This document shows positions 23,542-33,563 of a stretch of 37,525 bases of DNA, piece by piece. The notes under the pieces are model-generated. The model searched no databases. It was given only the letters and a program-made list of their open reading frames with translations, and had not been told where the DNA came from. The position numbers and the translations under genes are program-made. Position 1 is the stretch's first letter, and every line of letters begins with the position of its first letter. The DNA is from Streptomyces bobili (GTDB lineage: Bacteria > Actinomycetota > Actinomycetes > Streptomycetales > Streptomycetaceae): the NCBI RefSeq assembly GCF_002154575.1, contig NZ_MUBA01000100.1, forward strand, positions 1 to 37,525. Reading direction: 5' to 3'.

Positions 23542-23778
23542 TCAGCTGCTGGTCTTCATGAGGAGGCCGAGAACGATGATGCTCGCGAACCAGAGCAGAC
23601 CGACCACCACGGTGATGCGGTCGAGGTTGCGCTCGGCGACCGAGGAGCCGCCGACGGAGGACTGCATGCCGCCACCGAACATGTCGGAGAGACCGCCGCC
23701 CTTCCCCTTGTGCATCAGCACCAGCAGCATCAGCAGCAGGCTGAAGACGATCAGGGCGATCGAGAACCCCAAAACCAC
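23542..23778 (-). CDS. secG: Preprotein translocase subunit SecG
   Basis: SecG (78 residues) is the small accessory membrane subunit of the SecYEG protein-export channel. Two hydrophobic segments (about 1-21 and 52-74) are separated by a short conserved loop, HKGKGGGLSDMFGGG, and SSVAERNLDRIT precedes the second segment. This is the standard actinobacterial form. GTG 23778 (VVLGFSIALIV) is chosen because GAGGAAG lies about 10 nt upstream and family members begin here; the longer frame to 23844 would cross a terminator hairpin. Its position downstream of tpiA is common in many bacteria, but a strong hairpin lies only 33 nt before the start. Confidence 0.94.
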   Translation of the reverse strand: MVLGFSIALIVFSLLLMLLVLMHKGKGGGLSDMFGGGMQSSVGGSSVAERNLDRITVVVGLLWFASIIVLGLLMKTSS

Positions 23779-23811
23779 GGCTGGACCAACTTCCTCGGAT
23801 TCGGATAACGA

Positions 23812-23841
23812 CGGGGGCACAGCTTCTGCGCTGTGCCCCCG
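23812..23841 (-). terminator. Terminator between tpiA and secG
   Basis: A 12-bp perfect stem (23812-23823 with 23830-23841, GGGGGCACAGC arm) encloses a 6-nt loop. It lies 43 nt after the tpiA stop and only 33 nt before the secG GTG, so it should end most pgk-tpiA transcription. Confidence 0.8.
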
Positions 23842-23884
23842 CAAGGGTACGACGGATCGCCGCTACCGCATACTCACAGCCCGG

Positions 23885-24661
23885 TCACTGATCGCGGAAG
23901 CGCACGATCTTGACGAACTCCTCGTGGTCCAGCGAGGCGCCGCCGACCAGCGCGCCGTCGATGTCGGCCTGCGCCATGATCTCGGCGACGTTGCCCGACT
24001 TCACGGAGCCGCCGTACTGGATGCGGATCTTGTCGGCCACGTCCTGGGAGTACAGCTCGGCGAGCTTCCCGCGGATGGCGGCGCAGACCTCCTGGGCGTC
24101 GTCGGCGCCGCAGACCTTGCCGGTGCCGATGGCCCACACCGGTTCGTAGGCGATCACGATGGTCTCGGCCTGCTCGGCCGGGATGTCCAGGAGACCGCCC
24201 TCGACCTGGGCGAGGGTGTGCGAGACGTGGTTGCCCGCCTCGCGGACGTCCAGCTCCTCGCCGACGCACAGAATCGGCGTGAGGCCGTGCTTGTAGGCGG
24301 CTCTGACCTTGGCGTTCACCTGCTCGTCGGTCTCGCCGTGGTACTGGCGGCGCTCGGAGTGGCCGATCGCGACGTAGGTGCAGCGCAGCTTGGCGAGCAT
24401 CGGGCCGGAGATCTCGCCGGTGTAGGCGCCGCCGTCGTGCGCGGAGATGTCCTGGGCGCCGTACTTGATCTTGAGCTTGTCGTGCTCGACCAGCGTCTGC
24501 ACGGAGCGCAGGTCGGTGAAGGGCGGCAGGACGGCGACCTCGACGGCCTCGTAGTCCTTGTCGGCCAGGGCGAAGGCGAGCTTCTGGGTGTGGGCGATGG
24601 CCTCGAGGTGGTTGAGGTTCATCTTCCAGTTGCCCGCCATCAGCGGCGTACGGGTGCTCAT
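23885..24661 (-). CDS. tpiA: Triose-phosphate isomerase
   Basis: TpiA (258 residues) interconverts dihydroxyacetone phosphate and glyceraldehyde 3-phosphate. The catalytic residues are visible: N11 and K13 in AGNWKMN, the His in [10 protein letters not shown], and the Glu in [12 protein letters not shown]. The phosphate-gripping loop follows at the end of that motif, and [11 protein letters not shown] closes the phosphate site. Length is standard for a (beta/alpha)8 TIM. The ATG at 24661 lies six bases after the pgk stop, and its GGAGG ribosome site is inside the pgk coding end, so the two are coupled. A terminator follows. Confidence 0.98.
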   Translation of the reverse strand: MSTRTPLMAGNWKMNLNHLEAIAHTQKLAFALADKDYEAVEVAVLPPFTDLRSVQTLVEHDKLKIKYGAQDISAHDGGAYTGEISGPMLAKLRCTYVAIGHSERRQYHGETDEQVNAKVRAAYKHGLTPILCVGEELDVREAGNHVSHTLAQVEGGLLDIPAEQAETIVIAYEPVWAIGTGKVCGADDAQEVCAAIRGKLAELYSQDVADKIRIQYGGSVKSGNVAEIMAQADIDGALVGGASLDHEEFVKIVRFRDQ

Positions 24662-24667
24662 GCGGGG

Positions 24668-25879
24668 TCAGTCCTCCAGTGCGGCGAGGCCGGGGAGCGT
24701 CTTGCCCTCGAGGTATTCGAGGGAGGCGCCGCCGCCGGTCGAGATGTGGCCGAATGCGTTCTCGTCGAAGCCCAGCAGGCGGACGGCCGCGGCGGAGTCG
24801 CCACCGCCGACGACCGTGAAGGCCGGGGAGTCGAGGAGTGCCTGGGCTACCGCCTTGGTGCCCTCGGCGTAGTCGGGGTGCTCGAAGACGCCCATCGGGC
24901 CGTTCCAGAAGACGGTGGCGGCGTCGGCGAGCTTCGAGGCGTACAGCTTGCGGGTCTCGGGGCCGATGTCCAGGCCCAGCTGGTCGGCGGGGATGGCGTC
25001 CGCGGCGACGGTGTGGGGGTGCCCCGGCGCCTTGGTCTTCAGGTCGGGGAACTCGGTGGAGGTCACCACGTCGACGGGGAGGACCAGCTCGACGCCGCTC
25101 TTCTCCGCCCGCTCGATGTACTCCTGGACGACCGGGATCTGGTCCTCCTGCAGCAGGGAGGCGCCGACCTCGTACCCCTTGGCCTTGAGGAAGGTGAACA
25201 CCATGCCGCCGCCGATGAGGAGGCGGTCCGCCTTGCCGAGCAGTTGGTCGATGACGGCGAGCTTGTCGGAGACCTTGGAGCCGCCGAGGGCGACGACGTA
25301 GGGACGCTTGACGTCCTCGGTGAGCTTCTTCAGGACGCCGACCTCGGTGGCGATGAGGTGGCCGGCGGCGTGCGGCAGCCGGGCCGGGAGGTCGAAGACC
25401 GAGGCGTGCCGCCGGTGCACGGCGCCGAAGCCGTCGCCCACGTACACGTCGGCGAGTTCGGCCAGCCGGTCGGCGAAGGCGCCGCGCTCGGCGTCGTCCT
25501 TGGCCGTCTCACCCGCGTTGAAGCGCAGGTTCTCGATGACGGCGACCTGGCCGTCGGCGAGGCCCGCCACGGTGGATCGGGCGGAGTCGCCGACCGTGTC
25601 GGTCGCGAATGCCACGTCGGTGCCGAGGAGTTCGCCCATGCGGGCGGCGGCCGGGGCGAGCGAGAAGGCCGGGTCGGGGGCGCCCTTGGGGCGGCCCAGG
25701 TGCGAGGCGACGACCACCTTGGCGCCCGCGTCCGCGAGGGCCTTGACGGTGGGGAGCACGGCTCGGATACGGCCGTCGTCGGTGATGGTGCCGCCGTCCA
25801 GCGGCACGTTGAGGTCGGCGCGGACGAAGACCCGCTTGCCGGCCACGCCTTCGGTGAGGAGTTCGTCGATCGTCTTCAT
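24668..25879 (-). CDS. pgk: Phosphoglycerate kinase
   Basis: Pgk (403 residues) makes ATP from 1,3-bisphosphoglycerate in glycolysis. The family signature is RVFVRADLNVPLDGG near the N-terminus, with the substrate-binding SHLGRPKG and HLIATEV segments and the C-terminal nucleotide-site GGGDSAAA and STGGGASLEYLEG. Length is normal. ATG 25879 (MKTIDELL) is preferred over the upstream in-frame extension because GGGAG lies about 9 nt upstream and orthologues start here. A terminator hairpin separates it from gap, so pgk-tpiA probably has its own promoter. Confidence 0.98.
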   Translation of the reverse strand: MKTIDELLTEGVAGKRVFVRADLNVPLDGGTITDDGRIRAVLPTVKALADAGAKVVVASHLGRPKGAPDPAFSLAPAAARMGELLGTDVAFATDTVGDSARSTVAGLADGQVAVIENLRFNAGETAKDDAERGAFADRLAELADVYVGDGFGAVHRRHASVFDLPARLPHAAGHLIATEVGVLKKLTEDVKRPYVVALGGSKVSDKLAVIDQLLGKADRLLIGGGMVFTFLKAKGYEVGASLLQEDQIPVVQEYIERAEKSGVELVLPVDVVTSTEFPDLKTKAPGHPHTVAADAIPADQLGLDIGPETRKLYASKLADAATVFWNGPMGVFEHPDYAEGTKAVAQALLDSPAFTVVGGGDSAAAVRLLGFDENAFGHISTGGGASLEYLEGKTLPGLAALED

Positions 25880-25915
25880 ATAAGGGGCTCCCGGGAGGGC
25901 TCGTGTTGCTCCGTG

Positions 25916-25921
25916 ATCGTA
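25916..25921 (-). promoter_or_regulatory. Candidate pgk -10 box
   Basis: On the minus strand TACGAT lies 36 nt before the pgk ATG and downstream of the gap terminator. No good -35 box was found, so the call rests on the -10 match and on the need for a promoter after the terminator. Confidence 0.3.
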
Positions 25922-25945
25922 GACAGGGCCGATCCGCACGTGAGT

Positions 25946-25984
25946 CAGGGCCCGGCGGCGCGTCCCCGCGCCGTCCGGGCCCTG
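25946..25984 (-). terminator. Terminator between gap and pgk
   Basis: CAGGGCCCGG-CGGCGCG (25946-25962) pairs with 25967-25984 over 17 bp with a single bulged base and a 4-nt loop. It lies 26 nt after the gap stop and should strongly reduce read-through into pgk. Confidence 0.8.
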
Positions 25985-26009
25985 CCTTCACATCAGGTTG
26001 CTCCGTCGA

Positions 26010-27101
<1,092 letters not shown>

Positions 27102-27281
27102 CCTCTCCGGGACCGCCGGGGTGACATCGAGTCGGCCCATACACGGCAGTGCGGCCCGTACCCACCAGTAGGGGTACGGACCGCCCCGCCATGAAGTGCT
27201 GATCAGGCCCGATCAGCCGATTTCGATCACGCTGTGTCGTGTTGGCCCGAACCCAGCGTGTCGTCCGGTGCCCGGTCGGGG

Positions 27282-30248
27282 TCAGTCGTCAAGTGAGTCG
27301 AGAGCCCTTCCGATGAGCGCTGTGCGGTCGGCCGCGGCGGTGACGTGCTCCAGGCCGAAGCCGAGCAGCACGGTGTCGTCGGTGGTGACCGCTCCGTAGG
27401 TCTGGAACAGGGTGCCGGTGCGCGCCCAGTCCTTCAGGACGGACGGGCTGCCCGGGGGCGGCCCGGCGACCTGCCAGGCGCCGAGGGAGGTCTCGAAGCC
27501 CTCGGTCTGGGTGGCGGTGCCGCCGACGACGAGCGAGGCCTCGTCGGCGAGGACGCCGTGCCCGCCGCTGCCCGGGTCGGTGACATAGCTGAGCGAGACC
27601 TCGACGGACCTGCCGGCGTAGGCGCTCAGGTCGAAGTTCACCTGCTGCCAGCCGCTGGAGGCCCCGGTGAGGGCGTTCCACGAGCCGGTGGTGCCGGTCG
27701 CGGCGCACTCGCCCGAGGTCAGGGTCAGGTAGTGGCGGAGCTGCTGGTGCTCCCCGATGTAGTAGCCGGCGCCGCATTCGGCGGGTACGGCGGTCCCGGT
27801 GGCGCCGCCGGCCTCGGGCAGCGTCGTCCAGTCGTCGGCCCCGACGGTGTGGATCTCGACCAGCGCGTTGTCGTAGCCGGGTTCCGTGTCCCACAGCAGC
27901 TGGGTGCGCAGGGCGGGCCGGTCCGCGGCGGTGACGCCGGTGAGGTCGATGGTGCGGGTGAGGCGCTTGTAGGCGTCGTCGGTGTGCACGGCCGCCGCCA
28001 TGGACGTGCCCGCGTACGGGCCGTACGGGTTGACGGTCCCGGCGAACTGTCCCGCGCCCGCGCTCGCGAACTGCGGATGCGTCGCGGCGGGCAGTTCGTC
28101 GGAGGTGACGCCGTAGGTTCCGGCCCGGTCCAGCGGGTTGCCGGGGGCGCCGGCGAGCAGGCCGGTGTACCCGTCGAGGGCGCCGGAGCCGGTGAAGCCG
28201 GTGGCGCCGGGGGTGGTCGTACGGGAGTAGGCGCCCAGGTAGTACTGGCTGAAGTCGTTGGACGGGGTGCCGTCGCCGAGGTCGACGTTGCCGCCGGCCA
28301 GTTCGCCGGCCTCGATGAGCTTGCCGCCCTCGTTGAGGAAGGCGCGCAGTTCCAGCTGGGTCGGGTTGCCGGGGACGCTCGCGCCCGTGTAGTGGACGAC
28401 CGTGCCGAAGTGGTCCAGCACGCCGAGCGCGTCGGGCGGGCCCTGCGCGGCGACGTCCCAGACGATCGCCTTGCGGCCGTTGGCCTTCAGCGCGTCGACG
28501 TAGGTCTGCGCCTGCGTGGCGGTCGCGCCCTCCTCGGCGACGACGAGGGTGTCGGCCCGCGGCCGCTCGGCGACCGTGTAGGTGAAGTGCGAGCTGGAGA
28601 CCTTCTTGCCGCCGCTCGTCTCGCCGCTGAACCACACCTCGACCGTGTCGCCGGGTTCGCCGTCCCGGACCTTCGCCCGGTACTCGTCGTAGAAGAGGTT
28701 GTCCTCGCCGCCGAAGGTCTCACCGCCCTTCCAGGGCCTGAGCGCCTGGTCGTGGGTACGGCCGCCGTTGACGCGGTACTTGAGTTCCTTGTCGCGGACC
28801 GCCTTGCGTACGACGACGGAGACCTCCTGGTCTGTGCCGCGCGCGTACGACGTCGTGAAGGCGGCCGGGGTGAAGTCGGCGGCGTCCAGGCCGACCGAGG
28901 ACTTCGGCCGGTCGGGGCGGGCGGCGCTCTCGGCGACGGACAGCGCGAACGGGACGTTCTTTGCGAACTCCTGCTGGATCAGCTTCTCGTCGTCCGGGAA
29001 GTTGAACACCGACTGGCAGTCTGCGGCGTTCCACTGGTCGTCCGGGGAGAGGTTCGAGATCGTCTGGCAGGTCGACATCTCGGGGGTGAACATCGCCGTG
29101 CCGTTGACGTTGGAGGCGTGGCCGTCGGCCTCGCCGTTGGTGGTGTACAGCTCCGAGGAGACCTGCGGGTGGTAGCCGGGGACCGCGGAGTTGTCCGGGG
29201 TGCCGGCGAGTGCCTTCAGGGCGACGTCGTCCGGGGTGTCCGTGGCGACCTGCCAGCCGACGCCGTAGAGGAGGAGTTCGGCCGCGGAGTGGTAGTTGAT
29301 GCCGTAGGTGAAGCCGATGCGCTTCTCGAAGGCGTCCAGGGCCTTGGTCTCGGGCTCGGAGTTCGGGCCCGCGCCGCGGTAGGTCTGGCTGGTGGGGTTG
29401 GGGGAGGAACCCTCGTCGTCGTAGCCCCACTTGTAGGCGAAGTTGCGGTTGAGGTCGACGCCGTCGCCGGTACGGATCTCGCCGTCGGCGTTGACGTCCC
29501 GCAGGTTCTTGCGCCACAGGCGGTTCGCGGAGTCCTGGAAGGTGTAGTCGTAGCCGTCGGGGTTGGCCGACAGGACGAACCACAGCTCGGTCGAGTCGAC
29601 CAGCTTCTTGATGCGCCGGTCGGTCTTGTAGCTGTCGAGGTAGTGGTGCATCAGCCGCCGGGTCATCTCCGGGGTGATCCACTCGCGCGCGTGCTGGTTG
29701 GACAGGTACAGCACCGAGGGCTTGGAGCCGTCCTTGGACTTCTTGGCGTTCTTGGAGAGCTTGAGCGCGAGGATGTCCTGGCCCTTGACCGTCTTGCCGA
29801 TGGAGACGACCTTGGTGAGGCCGGGGTTCTCCTGGGCGGTCCGCAGGATCTCCTCCTTGAGGCCTCCGCTGCCGCTGTACGGCCGGAACACCCCGTCGGC
29901 CGCGGCCTCCACGCGGTTCTCGGCCTTGGCCGAGAGGGTGTGCTCGGTGAGCGGGACGCCCTGCTTCTCCAGCTTCTTCGCCTGGTCGTCGGTGAGGTAC
30001 ACCTCGACGGTGGCGGTGCCCTGTTCGGGCGCCTGCTCACTGAGTTCATGGCCGTCCTGACCGGCCGCCAGCAGCAGGGGTACCTGCTTCTTGGTGACCT
30101 CGGCACGGAAGACCTTGACCTCGTCCGCGTCGGATGTGCCGGACGTGCCGGAGGAACTTCCGGACTGTGCCTGGGCGATGGGTGCGATGCTCGCTCCGCC
30201 GATCAGGAGCGCGCCGACAGCGAGGATCGATCTCGCTCTTCGTCTCAT
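27282..30248 (-). CDS. Secreted zinc carboxypeptidase (M14 family) with accessory domains
   Basis: This 988-residue exported peptidase removes C-terminal residues from peptides. A signal peptide (MRRRARSILAVGALLIG, cleavage likely near AQAQ) precedes a prodomain-like region (about 40-120). The M14 catalytic domain runs from about 120 to 470. Zinc ligands H186 and E189 (NQHAREW) and H320 (GINYHSAAE) and the catalytic Glu390 (MFTPEMST) are present. An insert with a D-x-N-x-D-G calcium-loop-like pattern lies at about 251-256. Beyond it are an Ig-like region (about 490-590), a flavodoxin/glutaminase-like segment, and a C-terminal jelly-roll resembling immune-inhibitor-A/MAM domains. ATG 30248 has AAGGGG 5-6 nt upstream. 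Probably extracellular protein scavenging. No operon partners are evident. Confidence 0.93.
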   Translation of the reverse strand: MRRRARSILAVGALLIGGASIAPIAQAQSGSSSGTSGTSDADEVKVFRAEVTKKQVPLLLAAGQDGHELSEQAPEQGTATVEVYLTDDQAKKLEKQGVPLTEHTLSAKAENRVEAAADGVFRPYSGSGGLKEEILRTAQENPGLTKVVSIGKTVKGQDILALKLSKNAKKSKDGSKPSVLYLSNQHAREWITPEMTRRLMHHYLDSYKTDRRIKKLVDSTELWFVLSANPDGYDYTFQDSANRLWRKNLRDVNADGEIRTGDGVDLNRNFAYKWGYDDEGSSPNPTSQTYRGAGPNSEPETKALDAFEKRIGFTYGINYHSAAELLLYGVGWQVATDTPDDVALKALAGTPDNSAVPGYHPQVSSELYTTNGEADGHASNVNGTAMFTPEMSTCQTISNLSPDDQWNAADCQSVFNFPDDEKLIQQEFAKNVPFALSVAESAARPDRPKSSVGLDAADFTPAAFTTSYARGTDQEVSVVVRKAVRDKELKYRVNGGRTHDQALRPWKGGETFGGEDNLFYDEYRAKVRDGEPGDTVEVWFSGETSGGKKVSSSHFTYTVAERPRADTLVVAEEGATATQAQTYVDALKANGRKAIVWDVAAQGPPDALGVLDHFGTVVHYTGASVPGNPTQLELRAFLNEGGKLIEAGELAGGNVDLGDGTPSNDFSQYYLGAYSRTTTPGATGFTGSGALDGYTGLLAGAPGNPLDRAGTYGVTSDELPAATHPQFASAGAGQFAGTVNPYGPYAGTSMAAAVHTDDAYKRLTRTIDLTGVTAADRPALRTQLLWDTEPGYDNALVEIHTVGADDWTTLPEAGGATGTAVPAECGAGYYIGEHQQLRHYLTLTSGECAATGTTGSWNALTGASSGWQQVNFDLSAYAGRSVEVSLSYVTDPGSGGHGVLADEASLVVGGTATQTEGFETSLGAWQVAGPPPGSPSVLKDWARTGTLFQTYGAVTTDDTVLLGFGLEHVTAAADRTALIGRALDSLDD

Positions 30249-30384
30249 GAACCCCCCTTGCGTGAGTCCGCCACAGCAGCGAACACAGTCAGGCTCATGA
30301 CTGTTCATGATCGAGTCAAGGGTGCGTCAAGAAGGTGTCGCGGGACGGAAGTTGCCCTCGGCGGAAGGGTTTGCGGAGTGAGAA

Positions 30385-30423
30385 CGCCGGTGCCGACGCC
30401 CCTGAGGGGTGTTGGCACCGGCG
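30385..30423 (-). terminator. Terminator between whiA and the carboxypeptidase gene
   Basis: An 18-bp inverted repeat (30385-30402 with 30406-30423) has a 3-nt loop and two imperfect pairs. The imperfect pairs become G-U in plus-strand RNA and A-C in minus-strand RNA, so the hairpin is more stable on the plus strand, although the adjacent genes read minus. It lies about 56 nt after the whiA stop and most likely ends the uvrC-whiA operon. Confidence 0.65.
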
Positions 30424-30478
30424 TGTCGCCGAACCGTGGGTCGCCGGTGGGGCGCCCGGTCGCGCTCCGGCGCGGCTC

Positions 30479-31468
30479 TCAGCCCACCAGGTTGTCGGCG
30501 AAATCCTCGCTGAGGTTGGCGTCCGTGCCCGGGATGCCGAGGTCCGAGGCCCGCTTGTCGGCCATCGCGAGCAGCCGGCGGATCCGGCCGGCGACCGCGT
30601 CCTTCGTCAGCGGCGGGTCGGCGAGCGCGCCCAGCTCCTCCAGGGATGCCTGCTTGTGGTCCATGCGCAGCCGGCCGGCCGCCGCGAGGTGCTCGGGCAC
30701 CTCCTCGCCGAGGATCTCCAGGGCCCGCTGGACGCGGGCACCGGCGGCGACGGCGGCACGGGCCGAGCGGCGCAGGTTGGCGTCGTCGAAGTTGGCGAGC
30801 CGGTTCGCCGTGGCGCGCACCTCGCGGCGCATCCGGCGCTCCTCCCAGGCCAGCACCGACTCATGGGCGCCGAGGCGGGTGAGCAGCGCGCCGATGGCGT
30901 CGCCGTCGCGGACCACGACCCGGTCGACCCCGCGGACCTCGCGGGCCTTCGCGGCGATCGACAGCCGGCGGGCGGCGCCGACCAGCGCGAGCGCGGCCTC
31001 CGGACCCGGGCAGGTGACCTCCAGGGAGGAGGACCGGCCGGGCTCGGTGAGCGAGCCGTGCGCCAGGAAGGCCCCGCGCCAGGCCGCCTCCGCGTCACAG
31101 GTGGCGCCGGACACCACCTGCGGGGGCAGCCCGCGGATGGGGCGTCCGCGGCCGTCCACCAGACCGGTCTGCCGGGCCAGCTGGTCGCCGCCCGCGACCA
31201 CCCGTACGACGTAACGCGAGCCGCGGCGCAGACCGCCGGGCGCCATCACGATCAGCTCCGAACTGTGGCCGAAGATCTCCAGAATGTCCCGCTTGAGCCG
31301 GCGGGCCGCCATCGCCGTGTCCAGCTCCGCCTCGATCACAATGCGCCCGCTCACCAGGTGGAGGCCGCCGGCGAACCGCAGAACGGCGGAGACCTCCGCC
31401 TTTCTGCAGCAGGTCCGGGTGACGGGGAGCCGGGAGATCTCGTCCTTCACCGCTGCCGTCATCGCCAT
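30479..31468 (-). CDS. whiA: Sporulation regulator WhiA
   Basis: WhiA (329 residues) is the developmental regulator that, with WhiB, controls sporulation septation genes in Streptomyces; homologues occur widely in Gram-positive bacteria. The N-terminal two-thirds form a degenerate LAGLIDADG homing-endonuclease fold ([12 protein letters not shown], then [17 protein letters not shown]). The C-terminal helix-turn-helix region has the segments [19 protein letters not shown] and [10 protein letters not shown]. The length equals that of S. coelicolor WhiA as I remember it. The ATG at 31468 overlaps the end of yvcK by 10 bp. It is the last gene of the uvrC-rapZ-yvcK-whiA operon. Confidence 0.98.
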   Translation of the reverse strand: MAMTAAVKDEISRLPVTRTCCRKAEVSAVLRFAGGLHLVSGRIVIEAELDTAMAARRLKRDILEIFGHSSELIVMAPGGLRRGSRYVVRVVAGGDQLARQTGLVDGRGRPIRGLPPQVVSGATCDAEAAWRGAFLAHGSLTEPGRSSSLEVTCPGPEAALALVGAARRLSIAAKAREVRGVDRVVVRDGDAIGALLTRLGAHESVLAWEERRMRREVRATANRLANFDDANLRRSARAAVAAGARVQRALEILGEEVPEHLAAAGRLRMDHKQASLEELGALADPPLTKDAVAGRIRRLLAMADKRASDLGIPGTDANLSEDFADNLVG

Positions 31469-32526
31469 GGGCCGATCCTTCCATGCATCCGAAAAATACG
31501 GTCGTACGCGGCGGCCAACAGCTCCGGGTCGTGCCTCGGGGTCCCATCGGGCCGGGCCACCGGCGCCAGCTCGACCGCGGCCCCGAACCGTTTGGCGGCA
31601 TCGGTCAGGGAGTCCCGGTCGGGCACGGCGGCCTCGTCGGCCAGCACCACGTCCAGGGCGAGTTTAGGGGCGTGTCGTCCCAAAACCTCCAAATGACGCT
31701 GCGGGGAGAAGCCCTCGGTTTCTCCCGGTTGTGGCGCGAGGTTGAGGGAGAGTACCCGGCGGGCCTTCGTCTCGGTGAGCGCGTCCAGCAGTTCGGGCAC
31801 CAGCAGATGCGGGATGACCGACGAGAACCAGGAGCCGGGGCCGAGCACGACCCAGTCCGCGTCGAGGACGGCCGCGACCGCCTCCGGGACGGCCGGCGGG
31901 TCGGGCGGCACCAGATGCACGGACTGCACCTCGCCGGTGGTGAGCGCGACGGTGGCCTGCCCGCGCACGGTGTCGACGTCCTCGGGGCGGGCCGGATCGT
32001 GCCCCTTGACCAGCGCCTGGAGTTCCAGCGGTACGGCGGACATGGGCAGCACGCGTCCGTGCGCACCGAGCAGCTTGCCGACCAGGTCCAGGGCCTGGAC
32101 ATGGTCACCGAGCTGCTCCCACAGGGCGACGATCAGCAGATTGCCGACCGCGTGGCCGTTGATCTCGCCCTGCGACTGGAAGCGGTGCTGGATGACGCGG
32201 GCCCAGGTCTGGCCCCAGTCGTCGTCGCCGCACAGGGCGGCCAGTGCCTTGCGCAGGTCGCCGGGCGGCAGCACGCCCAGCTCGTCGCGCAGGCGCCCGC
32301 TGGAACCGCCGTCGTCGGCCACGGTGACGACACCGGTGAGATCGCCGGTGATCCGGCGCAGTGCGGTGAGCGAGGCGGACAGACCCATGCCGCCGCCGAG
32401 GGCGACGACCTTGGGCTGGGTACCGCGACGGCGGGGTTTGCCGCCGCGGGCCTCGACCGGCCGGCCCGTGCGCCCTTCGGGCGCCATTCTGCGCAGCCGG
32501 CCGAGCCGCGGAGTACGTCCTGTCAT
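31459..32526 (-). CDS. yvcK: YvcK/CofD-like protein
   Basis: The 355-residue protein belongs to the YvcK family, related to CofD transferases. It is a nucleotide-sugar-binding protein needed for cell-shape maintenance and growth on gluconeogenic carbon sources in Bacillus. The glycine-rich [14 protein letters not shown] at about 40-53, [15 protein letters not shown] and [13 protein letters not shown] are family hallmarks. The first 35 residues are basic and probably disordered. ATG 32526 overlaps the rapZ stop (ATGA), and its own end overlaps whiA, so translation is coupled. Gene order rapZ-yvcK-whiA is conserved across Gram-positive bacteria. Confidence 0.95.
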   Translation of the reverse strand: MTGRTPRLGRLRRMAPEGRTGRPVEARGGKPRRRGTQPKVVALGGGMGLSASLTALRRITGDLTGVVTVADDGGSSGRLRDELGVLPPGDLRKALAALCGDDDWGQTWARVIQHRFQSQGEINGHAVGNLLIVALWEQLGDHVQALDLVGKLLGAHGRVLPMSAVPLELQALVKGHDPARPEDVDTVRGQATVALTTGEVQSVHLVPPDPPAVPEAVAAVLDADWVVLGPGSWFSSVIPHLLVPELLDALTETKARRVLSLNLAPQPGETEGFSPQRHLEVLGRHAPKLALDVVLADEAAVPDRDSLTDAAKRFGAAVELAPVARPDGTPRHDPELLAAAYDRIFRMHGRIGPWR

Positions 32527-33563
32527 TCCCGTCCCATGTCCCGGTGCACGACCACCGTCTCCACGCCCTCGGCCACGAGGCGCGCGGCGAGCTTCTCCGA
32601 CATCGCGACCGAGCGGTGCTTGCCGCCCGTACAGCCGACCGCGATGGTCACATAGCGCTTGCCCTCCCGCCGGTAGCCCGCGGCGACCATCTGGAGGAGT
32701 TCGGTGTACCGGTCGAGGAACTCCTTCGCGCCGGGCTGGTTGAGGACGTACGTGGAGACCTCCTCGTTCAGCCCGGTGAAGGGGCGCAGCTCCGGAACCC
32801 AGTGCGGGTTGGGCAGGAAGCGCATGTCCACGACCAGGTCGGCGTCCACGGGCAGGCCGTACTTGAAGCCGAAGGACATCACGGTGGCCCGAAGCTCGGG
32901 TTCCGAGTCGCCGGCGAACTGGGCGTCCATCTTGGCGCGCAGCTCGTGCACGTTGAGGCTGGAGGTGTCGATCACCAGGTCGGCGTCGCCTCGCAGCTCG
33001 CGCAGCAGTTCGCGCTCGGCGGCGATGCCGTCGACGATGCGGCCGTCGCCCTGGAGGGGGTGCGGGCGGCGCACCGACTCGAAGCGGCGCACCAGGGCGT
33101 CGTCGGAGGACTCCAGGAACACGATCCGCCGGGTGACGCCCTTGGCCTCCAGGTCGGCGAGGGACTCACGGAGGTTGTCGAAGAAGCGGCGGCCACGGAC
33201 GTCGACGACGACCGCGATCCGCGCCACGTTGCCCTGGGAGCGGGCGCCCAGCTCCACCATGGTGGGAATCAGCGCGGGCGGGAGGTTGTCGACGACGAAC
33301 CAGCCGAGGTCCTCCAGACACTTGGCGGCCGTCGAGCGGCCGGCCCCGGACATGCCGGAGATGATCACCAGCTCGGGGATGGCCGCCTCGGGGATCCCGG
33401 GCGGCGTGACGTCGGTACTCACCTGTGCTCCGTCTTCGTGACCTGCGGTGTTCGCGGCGCCGGGGGCGTCCGCGAGGTGTTCGGGCCCGGTAGTGGCCGC
33501 AGTGGGCCGCGCTGTGGGCGTGGGTTCTCGTTCCGGTGTGGTCTGTGCGTCGTGCTCGGTCAT
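32523..33563 (-). CDS. rapZ: RNase adapter RapZ / nucleotide-binding protein
   Basis: The 346-residue P-loop protein has Walker [10 protein letters not shown] at about 69-77 and the conserved C-terminal [10 protein letters not shown] with its HRDMG ending. In E. coli RapZ guides RNase E to the GlmZ small RNA; the role in Streptomyces is not established. The core matches the family, but about 60 residues of Thr/Pro/Ala-rich sequence precede it. ATG 33563 overlaps the uvrC stop (ATGA). An internal GTG at 33422 (VSTDVTPPG) also has a GGAG ribosome site 5-6 nt upstream and would remove 47 residues. The long form is listed because of the overlap. Confidence 0.94.
   Translation of the reverse strand: MTEHDAQTTPEREPTPTARPTAATTGPEHLADAPGAANTAGHEDGAQVSTDVTPPGIPEAAIPELVIISGMSGAGRSTAAKCLEDLGWFVVDNLPPALIPTMVELGARSQGNVARIAVVVDVRGRRFFDNLRESLADLEAKGVTRRIVFLESSDDALVRRFESVRRPHPLQGDGRIVDGIAAERELLRELRGDADLVIDTSSLNVHELRAKMDAQFAGDSEPELRATVMSFGFKYGLPVDADLVVDMRFLPNPHWVPELRPFTGLNEEVSTYVLNQPGAKEFLDRYTELLQMVAAGYRREGKRYVTIAVGCTGGKHRSVAMSEKLAARLVAEGVETVVVHRDMGRE

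Noticed and set aside
22863-23561. Plus-strand frame starting with an AGGA-preceded ATG at 22863
   Set aside because: The start looks acceptable, but most of the frame is antisense to the RbpA-family gene and has no recognisable domain.
27345-31214. Long plus-strand open frame opposite the carboxypeptidase and whiA genes
   Set aside because: It is Val/Gly/Arg/Leu-rich without domains, lies opposite two recognised genes, and crosses the intergenic terminator.
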